Positions 28,248-35,797 of a stretch of 55,736 nt of DNA are shown here, piece by piece. The position numbers and the translations under genes were made by a program. Source of the stretch: a bacterium (GTDB lineage: Bacteria; Patescibacteriota; Patescibacteriia; JACPHY01); contig JAUSKM010000041.1 of the NCBI GenBank assembly GCA_030646955.1, positions 1-55,736 on the forward strand, given 5' to 3'. Positions within the stretch are counted from its first letter, which is position 1; each line of letters opens with the position of its first letter. The notes under the pieces are model-generated. The model was not told where the DNA came from. It searched no databases and was given only the letters and a program-made list of their open reading frames with translations.

Positions 28248-28299
28248 GGTGGCGTCTGTGGTGGGTGCTGGCGGGTTCTTTTTGAGGAGAGGAGGCGCT

Positions 28300-28809
28300 G
28301 TGGAAGTGGTGGTGTATCTTGCGCTTGGGACTGTCGTGCTTACGGTGATAGTTGGCGCGGTGGTGTCCGTGTGGCGCTGGCAGCAGTCGGAGACCGGCTC
28401 CTATGCTGAGATGACGTTGGACGATCGTATCAAACGCGCACAGCATCGGTTGCGCCAGGCGCAGCGCGCGGTGGAGCATATACCCGCTGGTCGCGTGGGC
28501 GCACGGGCGCAGGAACGTCTTGTGCGCATGCGTCGGTTGCGCTTCGACTCCGTCGTGCGCGACGAGGACCTCCTGGAAATCGTGGAGGGGTTTGAGAAAG
28601 CAACCGATGTGCTGTGTACGTCCATCTTTGCGCTGGGGCGCGGGATGGTGTCGCGGCCGATCGATGCTGACGCAGGCGCGTTTCTCGATGGCGAGTGGGC
28701 AGCCTATGCCGCGCATGCGGATTGGGATGCGCTGGTGCTCCAGGAGATGGACGAGATCGATCGCGTGTCATCGGCAGGCACGTCCCCCGATGATGAACGC
28801 GCAGCGTAG
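28300..28809 (+). CDS. Membrane-anchored hypothetical protein
   Basis: GTG start with RBS gaggagaggagg; N-terminal TM helix. Confidence 0.65.
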   Translation: MEVVVYLALGTVVLTVIVGAVVSVWRWQQSETGSYAEMTLDDRIKRAQHRLRQAQRAVEHIPAGRVGARAQERLVRMRRLRFDSVVRDEDLLEIVEGFEKATDVLCTSIFALGRGMVSRPIDADAGAFLDGEWAAYAAHADWDALVLQEMDEIDRVSSAGTSPDDERAA

Positions 28810-28818
28810 CGGTATGTG

Positions 28819-28845
28819 CAGCCTGTCGCAGAATGCGGCAGGCTG
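28819..28845 (+). terminator. Stem-loop cagcctgtcgcagaatgcggcaggctg + TTT
   Basis: Inverted repeat followed by T tract. Confidence 0.75.
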
Positions 28846-28851
28846 TTTCCT

Positions 28852-28879
28852 TTGACGGATGCGGTGGACGTGGTATAGT
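28852..28879 (+). promoter_or_regulatory. Promoter TTGACG-N16-TATAGT
   Basis: Direct read upstream of ADP-ribosylglycohydrolase. Confidence 0.55.
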
Positions 28880-28938
28880 GTCGGTGCTCTTTATCCTGCA
28901 GGAGACCTTTTGCGAAAGGCCTCGAAACGAGAGGAGGA

Positions 28939-30009
28939 ATGATGTACATCGATGCAGCCTTGCTTCGCGATCGGTTTCGCGCCAGCTTCCTGGCGCACGC
29001 GATTGGCGATGCCATCGGGAAGCGCGTGGAGACGATGGCGCCGGACGCGATTCGCGCGGCAACGGGTGGGCGTGGCGTGATCGGCTTTGGGCCGGTGCTC
29101 CATGGATCGCTCCCCAGTGTGGCGCGGTTGCGGCCGGAGCAGTGGACGGACGATACGCAGCTTGCACTTGCGACCGCGCGGGCGCTGGTGCGCGGGAACG
29201 GGTTTGATCTGCGTCGCATCGCGGCGGAGCACGTGGTGGAGTACATGCGCGAACGCCGCGGCTGGGGCAGGTCCACGGAGCGCGGCATCGCGGAGCTTGC
29301 GGCACAGGATCGCCAGCCGGGACAGCCGGTGCGGGACCCTGCTGCGCATGGCATGGGCAATGGTGTCGCGATGAAGGTGCTGCCGCTTGCGCTCATGACG
29401 GCCATGCCGCCGGGGAAGGTAAGCGCGCAGACGTTCGACGCGCACCTGCGCCACATCGTCGGTCACTCCGAGCAGCTCCAGCAGTTCGCACAACTTACAC
29501 ACCGTGATGCATGTGCGCGTATCGGCGCGCATATCCTGCTGCTCTGTCTTCACGAAGTGCTGCGCATGAGCGCGCGACGGGATGCGCTGCCGCAGCGTGG
29601 CCTCGGGCAGGCGAGCATCATGACTGGCGCGGTTCTTCCTGGTTCGTACACCACATGCGATGCGCATGGGATGCTGCTCAGCAGCGTCTTCAGATCCATC
29701 GTCTCCGGCGGTATGGTGGCGACGCAGGCCGCTCTCATCCGTACCTCCTGCGACGTACGCGAGTCCGTGCCGTTCGTCATCGCGACGGCCATCCAGTATA
29801 TGGATCGTCCGCCAAGCGAGGGGATCCTGGCCGCGGTGAACGCGGGCGGGGATACGGACTCCAATGCCGCGATGGTGGGTTCGCTCCTCGGCGCACGCCA
29901 CGGCACCCACGCGCTGCCGCCCGAGTGGGTGGAACGCATCGAAGCGCGCGACGAGATCATCGCTCTTGCGGACGGCCTCTTTGACCTCATGCTGCGCACC
30001 GGCGTGTAG
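28939..30009 (+). CDS. ADP-ribosylglycohydrolase (DraG/ARH-like) family protein
   Basis: FLAHAIGDAIGKRVE, WTDDTQLALATARALV, NAGGDTDSNAAMVGSLLGARHG. Confidence 0.92.
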   Translation: MMYIDAALLRDRFRASFLAHAIGDAIGKRVETMAPDAIRAATGGRGVIGFGPVLHGSLPSVARLRPEQWTDDTQLALATARALVRGNGFDLRRIAAEHVVEYMRERRGWGRSTERGIAELAAQDRQPGQPVRDPAAHGMGNGVAMKVLPLALMTAMPPGKVSAQTFDAHLRHIVGHSEQLQQFAQLTHRDACARIGAHILLLCLHEVLRMSARRDALPQRGLGQASIMTGAVLPGSYTTCDAHGMLLSSVFRSIVSGGMVATQAALIRTSCDVRESVPFVIATAIQYMDRPPSEGILAAVNAGGDTDSNAAMVGSLLGARHGTHALPPEWVERIEARDEIIALADGLFDLMLRTGV

Positions 30010-30015
30010 CGTAAG

Positions 30016-30043
30016 CGCCCGCCACCATCCCCGGTGGCGGGCG
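30016..30043 (+). terminator. Stem-loop cgcccgccaccatccccggtggcgggcg
   Basis: 11-bp perfect stem. Confidence 0.8.
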
Positions 30044-30085
30044 TAGCTTTTTGTCCATAAACATTCAGCGTGGCCTGGTATCTGT

Positions 30086-30221
30086 TTCCGATCCTCCCCC
30101 CTCCGCGTCCGCGGGGAGAGGGGGAGAGGTGGATATGCGTGCGTTGCTCGTTCGTATAAGAGATTGCACCTCTCCCTCCCTAACCCTCCCTCTCCCCTGG
30201 AAGCGGAGAGGGAGGGGAACG
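30086..30221. repeat. Imperfect palindromic C/G-rich repeat (family 3)
   Basis: cctcccccctccgcgtccgcggggagagggggagaggtg ... cacctctccctccctaaccctccctctcccctggaagcggagagggagggg. Confidence 0.7.
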
Positions 30222-30253
30222 GAATAAGATAGAAAGTCCTCGATCCTCCCGAT

Positions 30254-30282
30254 TTGACAATAACCGGGTTTCTTGCTACGGT
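30254..30282 (+). promoter_or_regulatory. Promoter TTGACA-N17-TACGGT
   Basis: Direct read upstream of the Nudix-pncB unit. Confidence 0.6.
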
Positions 30283-30296
30283 TTGGTATCATCGTT

Positions 30297-30350
30297 ATGC
30301 TGTTTTTCGCCTTTTTGGCGCACATCCCGGATGGTCGGGAGGCGCGTTGA
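30297..30350 (+). CDS. Possible 17-aa leader peptide overlapping the downstream RBS
   Basis: MLFFAFLAHIPDGREAR*, TGA fused to aggaggtg of the Nudix gene. Confidence 0.3.
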   Translation: MLFFAFLAHIPDGREAR

Positions 30351-30362
30351 GGAGGTGAGCAG

Positions 30363-30989
30363 ATGGCTCATTCAAGAGTAATCAGTAGACGCGTCCTGTT
30401 CGATGGTGATCCCTGGATGCGTCTCGTGGCGCTCACCGTTCAAAGAGGCGGCGAACGGATCGAGTGGACCGCCGTAGAGCGGAAGGCGGGCGATCGCCTC
30501 GTCGAGGATATCGTCGCGGTGTTCGCGGTTACCGAGGATGGCGATGTCGTCTGCACGGAGCTGCTTCGACCGCCGCTCGTGCGCGATGTGTCCATCAACA
30601 GGTCCGATCAGGTCCGCACGCTCGAGCTCCCTGCGGGACTCTGCGACATGGACAGCGAGACCCTGAAGAGTGCGGCGCGGCGCGAGTTGCGCGAGGAGAC
30701 CGGATACGAGGCGGCGGAGTTCATCCGCATTCCCGTTGCACCGGAATCCGCTGGCATGGCACGGACACGCGTGTACCTGCTGCTTGCGAGCGGGTGCCGG
30801 AAGGTGTGCGAGCCGGACCTCGAGAAAGCAGAGCGCGTCATGCAGCTCCAGACCGTCCTGCTCCCACTCGATCGGCTCCCCGAGGCGCTGGCGCGTTACC
30901 GTCTCGAGCACGGGACTATCATCGACCACAAAATCGCCGCAGGCGCGTTCTGGTGGAAGCACTACCAGGAACGCCCGCGGACGGCATAA
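30363..30989 (+). CDS. Nudix hydrolase, ADP-ribose pyrophosphatase-like
   Basis: LELPAGLCDMDSETLKSAARRELREETGYEA. Confidence 0.85.
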   Translation: MAHSRVISRRVLFDGDPWMRLVALTVQRGGERIEWTAVERKAGDRLVEDIVAVFAVTEDGDVVCTELLRPPLVRDVSINRSDQVRTLELPAGLCDMDSETLKSAARRELREETGYEAAEFIRIPVAPESAGMARTRVYLLLASGCRKVCEPDLEKAERVMQLQTVLLPLDRLPEALARYRLEHGTIIDHKIAAGAFWWKHYQERPRTA

Positions 30990-30999
30990 GGAGGCACAG

Positions 31000-32259
31000 G
31001 TGCGACGGTACACGTCTCAGCCGATCATCCGATCGCTGCTCGACCTCGATCTGTACAAGCTCACGATGCTCCAGCTCATCTGGCGTCGTCACAGAAATGC
31101 GCGAGTCACGTTTGCGTTCAAGAACCGGACGGCAGATGTGCGGCTCTCGGAATGGGTGGACCTTGCCGCGCTGCAGGACGAGCTTGCGGCAGTGCGACAG
31201 CTTCGATTCACGGAAGAGGATATCGCGTACCTCGCATCCCTCGGGATGTTCGACCCCGAGTTCCTCGCGTGGCTGCCCACGCTTCGGCTTGCGCCTATCG
31301 AGGTGCACATCGATCGCGAAACGCGTCAGTACCGCATCGAGACGTCTGGGTTGTGGGTGGAGACGACGCTCTGGGAGACGCTAGTGCTCGCCATCGTCAA
31401 CGAGCTCTACTACCGCGAAGTTTTGATGCGGAGCGGGATGCGACTCGCGGACGTAGAGCGAGAAGGTTCGCGCCGGCTGGACGCAAAGATTGCGTTGTTG
31501 CACGAGCGCAACCAGGAGCTTGCGCGTCATGATGTGCGCGATGCCGTACAGATCATCGAGTTTGGCACCAGGCGACGCTTCAGCGGTACATGGCAGCAGA
31601 CCGTAACAGCGCGCATGGCCCAGGAGTTCGCTGGTAAGGGATTCCTCGGCACCTCGAACGTGTACCTCGCAAAATTGCTGGGGATTGCCCCCAAGGGCAC
31701 GTTCGCGCATGAGCTGGACATGGTGTATAGCGGCATCTATCGCGATGATCTCCGCGGATCGCATCAGCACATGCTGCGCGATTGGTGGAGCGAGTACGGG
31801 GAATTGCTCTCCATCGCGTTGACGGACACGTACACATCCACGTTCTTCTTCGAGGATTTCACGGCCGAGCAGGCACGTCTGTGGCGTGGTCTGCGGCAGG
31901 ATTCGGGGAATCCATTGACGTTCGCGGATGCAGCGATCGCGTTTTACATCCGGTGCAGTGTGGACCCGCTGCTGAAGGCCATCGTCTTCTCCGACGGTCT
32001 CACCGTCGCACGGATTCTGGAGCTCGAGGCATACTGTCGCGGCCGCATTGGACGCGTGTTCGGATGGGGGACAGACCTCACGAACGACCTTGGCTTCCGA
32101 GCACTTTCGCTCATCATGAAAGCGGTGATGGCGAACGGTCATGGACTGGTGAAGCTTTCGGACAACCTCGCGAAAGCGCAGGGAAATCCCCAGGACGTTG
32201 TGCTGTTCCAGCAGACGTTCGGCTACCAGCCAACGATCAACGAGGCGTGTGTGTACTGA
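31000..32259 (+). CDS. pncB: Nicotinate phosphoribosyltransferase
   Basis: GTG start with RBS aaggagg; SLLDLDLYKLTMLQLIWRRH, ETTLWETLVLAIVNELYYRE, QDSGNPLTFADAAIAFY. Confidence 0.92.
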   Translation: MRRYTSQPIIRSLLDLDLYKLTMLQLIWRRHRNARVTFAFKNRTADVRLSEWVDLAALQDELAAVRQLRFTEEDIAYLASLGMFDPEFLAWLPTLRLAPIEVHIDRETRQYRIETSGLWVETTLWETLVLAIVNELYYREVLMRSGMRLADVEREGSRRLDAKIALLHERNQELARHDVRDAVQIIEFGTRRRFSGTWQQTVTARMAQEFAGKGFLGTSNVYLAKLLGIAPKGTFAHELDMVYSGIYRDDLRGSHQHMLRDWWSEYGELLSIALTDTYTSTFFFEDFTAEQARLWRGLRQDSGNPLTFADAAIAFYIRCSVDPLLKAIVFSDGLTVARILELEAYCRGRIGRVFGWGTDLTNDLGFRALSLIMKAVMANGHGLVKLSDNLAKAQGNPQDVVLFQQTFGYQPTINEACVY

Positions 32260-32317
32260 CCCAGCGAGGGAACCGCAGCGCGGTTCCCTCCTTCCTCCGA
32301 GTACGATTCCCCTCCTT

Positions 32318-32399
32318 CGTCATTTCGACCGAGCGAAGCGAGTTGAAGGATTTCTCCATAAACGAGATCTCTCGACTCGCAGACTCGCTCGAGATGACG
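32318..32399. repeat. Imperfect palindromic MITE-like repeat (family 2)
   Basis: cgtcatttcgaccgagcgaagcgagt ... actcgcagactcgctcgagatgacg terminal inverted repeats. Confidence 0.8.
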
Positions 32400-32455
32400 G
32401 ATGGGAAAGGAATGGTGCTCGAAGGTTGGATGACAACGAAGGGAGGTTCTTTTCA

Positions 32456-33379
32456 GTGAAGATTCAGACGTTCAGCATTGTCGTCGGTACGCGCGCGTGC
32501 AACGCACGCTGCCCATTCTGCGTGTCGCACATGACCGGATTTGCGGAGCTACCCAAGCGCGGTGACGTGCATGCGGGCAACTTCATGAAAGCATGTCGTC
32601 TCGGGCAGCTTGCGGGTACGACGACCGTGCTCATGACCAGCAAGGGTGAGCCGACGCTCTATCCCACGGAGATCGGCGAGTACCTCCAGCTTCTTGGGGA
32701 ATGGCAGTTCCCGTTCATCGAGCTACAGACGAACGCGCTGGACATCGGGCGGCTGGCCGCCGGAGATAACGCAGCTGTGCAGGCGCGCGGACTCACCAGG
32801 ACCACGCTCCAAGCGTGGCGCGGCGCCGGCCTCAACACCATCGCGATTTCCGTCGTGGACGTCGAACCCGGGCCGAACCGCAGGGTGTACCTCGATGGCG
32901 AGGGCGAGTATCCGGACCTCGCGCGCACGGTGGGCTATCTCCACGAAACCGGCTTCACGGTGCGGTTGTGCGTCATGATGCAGCAGGGCGCGGTGTGTAC
33001 GTCCACGGATGTCGAGCGTGTGATCGCCTTCTGCAAGGCGCACCAAGTGGAGCAGCTCACCATCCGGCCGATCCGTAAGCCCGAGCGCACCTCCGGTTTG
33101 CTCCTCACGACGGCGCGGTATGTCGAGACGCATGGTCTGGACAAGGAGCAGATCACTGACGTGCGTGATCACGTCAAGAAGTGCGGAACGCGTCTGCTCT
33201 CGCTCATGCACGGTGCGGAGGTCTACGACGTCGATGGTCAGAACGTATGTCTGTCGGATTGCCTCACCGTCAATCAGGCGGAGGACGGCGACAATATCCG
33301 TACGCTCATCTTCTACTCCGACGGACGTCTGACGTACGACTGGCAGCATCCGGGCGCGGTGCTCCTCGGCGGCAGGTAG
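32456..33379 (+). CDS. Radical SAM protein
   Basis: CNARCPFC (CxxxCxxC) cluster motif, SKGEPTLYP; GTG start with RBS gggagg. Confidence 0.88.
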   Translation: MKIQTFSIVVGTRACNARCPFCVSHMTGFAELPKRGDVHAGNFMKACRLGQLAGTTTVLMTSKGEPTLYPTEIGEYLQLLGEWQFPFIELQTNALDIGRLAAGDNAAVQARGLTRTTLQAWRGAGLNTIAISVVDVEPGPNRRVYLDGEGEYPDLARTVGYLHETGFTVRLCVMMQQGAVCTSTDVERVIAFCKAHQVEQLTIRPIRKPERTSGLLLTTARYVETHGLDKEQITDVRDHVKKCGTRLLSLMHGAEVYDVDGQNVCLSDCLTVNQAEDGDNIRTLIFYSDGRLTYDWQHPGAVLLGGR

Positions 33380-33411
33380 TAATCGTCTCGCGGAGTTGCG
33401 GCCTGAGCCCT

Positions 33412-33434
33412 GCGGCGGTCCAATGGACCGCCGC
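33412..33434 (+). terminator. Perfect stem-loop gcggcggtccaatggaccgccgc before nadE
   Basis: 10-bp perfect stem; a second hairpin gacgctgtgagcagcgtc at 33445-33462. Confidence 0.6.
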
Positions 33435-33515
33435 TCTCCCCAGCGACGCTGTGAGCAGCGTCATTGAGGAGAGGAGGAGTTGGTTCGTTCACAACAGAAG
33501 AAGGAGGAAGATATC

Positions 33516-35495
33516 ATGGCAAATCATGGGTTTGTTCGTGTGGCGGCATGCGTGCCGCGGTTGCGCATCGGGGATCCGATGTACAACGTCGAGCAGATGC
33601 TGGAGTACGGCAGTGCGCTCGATCACGGTGCGGTGCAGCTCGCGGTATTCCCGGAGCTGGGGCTTACGGGCTACACGTGTCGCGATCTCTTCGAGCAGGA
33701 CCTGCTCCTCACGGAGGCGGAGGGTGCACTCGGTCGTCTCGTCGCGTCTATGCCGCATGGCTTCGCCTACGTCGTCGGCATGCCGCTCGAAGTGGACGGA
33801 ATGCTGTTCAACTGCGCCGTGGTTTGTGCGAACGGCAAGCCGGTGGCGGTCATTCCGAAGCGTTTCATTCCGAACGAGCGCGAGTTCGAGGAGCGACGGT
33901 GGTTCCGCGATGCGCCCGCGCTGCGCGTGAACATGGTGGAGCTCTGCGGACGATACACCGTGCCGATCGGTACGGACATCCTCATCCAGCTTGCACCGCG
34001 CGACGGTACGCCGTCTGTGTTGGTTGGCGTCGAGGTCTGTGAGGATCTCTGGGTGTCCAGTCCGCCCAGCACGCAGCATGCGCTGGCGGGCGCGCTCATC
34101 ATCGCGAACATCAGCGCCTCGCCGGTCACGGTGGGCAAGGCCGAGTATCGCCGGCAGCTGGTGGAGAGCCAGTCCGCGCGGTGCGTGGCCGGATACGTGT
34201 ATGCCTCCGCAGGCGTGGACGAGTCCAGTGCGGATGTGACGTTTGACGGCCATTCGCTCATCGCAGAAAGCGGGCGTGTGTTGGCAGAGACCGAGCGGTT
34301 CCGCAGGAGCGCGCAGATGATCGTGCGCGATCTTGACGTCGAGTCGCTGCGGCGCGATCGGCGCGTGACTAGTAGCTTCGGGCAGGCCGCCGGCCTCGCG
34401 CGGACCTCGTACCGCACGGTGACCGTCGAGGTGACCGGCATCCGCATCGAGAACGGTTTCGAGCGGACGGTGGATCGCCTCCCGTTCGTGCCCAAGGAAG
34501 GGCCGCAGCGCGATGCACGGTGCGCGGAGGTGTTTCAGATCCAGCGTACGGGCCTGGCGCGGCGGCTGGAGCACCTTGGCACGGAGCACGGCGGACCGAT
34601 CGACGTGCATCTCGCGCTCTCCGGCGGGCTGGATTCCACGCACGCGGCGCTCGTCGCCATCGGCGCGCTGGAAGACCTCGGCTGGCCGCGGGAGCACCTG
34701 AAGCTCTTCACGATGCCCGGGTTTGGAACCACGGATCGCACGCGCAACAACGCACACCTCCTCGCGGAGGCGCTGGACCTACCGCTTCCGGAGCAGTCCA
34801 TCGTGGCAGCAACGGAGGCGATGCTGCGGGCAAGCGGCCACGAGCCGTGCCACGATTGCCTCATGTGCGAGAACGCGCAGGCCCGGGTGCGCCAGCAGAT
34901 CATGCTCAACCGCGGCTTCACCCTCGGCACCGGTGACCTCTCCGAGAAGGCGTTGGGGTGGTGCACGTTTGCCGGTGATCACATCGCCAACTACGACGTG
35001 AACTGCGGCGTCCCCAAGACGCTCATCCGGTATCTCATCGCGTGGGTGGCGGAGACGCGCGCCGTTGGCGGCAATCGCGCAGGGCAGCTTGCAACCGTGC
35101 TGCGGGATATCGTGGCAACGCCCATCTCGCCCGAGCTGCGCAAGGCGGCAGCGGATGGCACCATCGCGCAGAAGACGGAGGACCTCATCGGGCCGTATGA
35201 TCTCCACGATTTCTTCCTCTTCCACATGATCCGTCACGGCGCGCGTCCCGAGAAGGTTGCGTTCCTCGCGGAGCATGCGTTCGCTGGTGTCTACGGTCGC
35301 GCGGTGATTCTCCACTGGCTCCGCGTCTTCTACGAGCGGTTCTTCAAGGCGCAGTTCAAGCGCAACGCGACCCCGGATGGCCCCAAGGTGGGATCCGTCG
35401 CGCTCTCGCCGCGCGGGGACTGGCGCATGCCGTCGGACGTCACGGGCCGCGTGTGGATCGAGGCAGTCATGAAACTCGCCGCGTCTGTCTCTTGA
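33516..35495 (+). CDS. nadE: Glutamine-dependent NAD+ synthetase (nitrilase-type glutaminase + NadE)
   Basis: N-terminal nitrilase-fold (AVFPELGLTGYTCRDLF, GVEVCEDLW), C-terminal LALSGGLDSTHAALVAIGALEDL. Confidence 0.95.
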   Translation: MANHGFVRVAACVPRLRIGDPMYNVEQMLEYGSALDHGAVQLAVFPELGLTGYTCRDLFEQDLLLTEAEGALGRLVASMPHGFAYVVGMPLEVDGMLFNCAVVCANGKPVAVIPKRFIPNEREFEERRWFRDAPALRVNMVELCGRYTVPIGTDILIQLAPRDGTPSVLVGVEVCEDLWVSSPPSTQHALAGALIIANISASPVTVGKAEYRRQLVESQSARCVAGYVYASAGVDESSADVTFDGHSLIAESGRVLAETERFRRSAQMIVRDLDVESLRRDRRVTSSFGQAAGLARTSYRTVTVEVTGIRIENGFERTVDRLPFVPKEGPQRDARCAEVFQIQRTGLARRLEHLGTEHGGPIDVHLALSGGLDSTHAALVAIGALEDLGWPREHLKLFTMPGFGTTDRTRNNAHLLAEALDLPLPEQSIVAATEAMLRASGHEPCHDCLMCENAQARVRQQIMLNRGFTLGTGDLSEKALGWCTFAGDHIANYDVNCGVPKTLIRYLIAWVAETRAVGGNRAGQLATVLRDIVATPISPELRKAAADGTIAQKTEDLIGPYDLHDFFLFHMIRHGARPEKVAFLAEHAFAGVYGRAVILHWLRVFYERFFKAQFKRNATPDGPKVGSVALSPRGDWRMPSDVTGRVWIEAVMKLAASVS

Positions 35496-35551
35496 CGCCT
35501 CCGTGGGTGTCCTGACACGATTGACGTACGGCAGCGTCGTCCGTGTAGCGT

Positions 35552-35650
35552 TTCCCCGGCTCGGCTAGTTCTCATCCGGGGAAAACCGGCGCACCGTCAC
35601 CGGCGATGGTGCCGGTGTCGAGCCCCCATCCATGTGGTGGGGGCTCATTC
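35552..35650 (+). ncRNA. Candidate structured small RNA (three consecutive hairpins, last with T tract)
   Basis: ttccccgg..ccggggaa; accggcgcacc..ggtgccggt; gagcccccatccatgtggtgggggctcattctttt. Confidence 0.35.
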
Positions 35651-35654
35651 TTTT
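35620..35654 (+). terminator. Rho-independent terminator downstream of nadE
   Basis: gagcccccatccatgtggtgggggctcattctttt. Confidence 0.8.
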
Positions 35655-35797
35655 GCCATATTTGACACACTGCGCACTGCTCGCTACGCTAGGGGCATGT
35701 ACGATCACGCACCCCTCGGGACTGCGGTGGCCTGCCCAAATTGGGTTCCACGGCGGGATGAACGGGGGGGAGGTTAAAAGGCGGTTTTTTTGTTGCT

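Noticed and set aside
27598-28716. 372-aa minus-strand ORF across small-gene region
   Set aside because: No domain signal; the + strand shows RBS, promoters, zinc-ribbon cysteines and terminators.
33489-34757. 422-aa minus-strand ORF inside nadE
   Set aside because: Antisense shadow of a confident NadE coding sequence.
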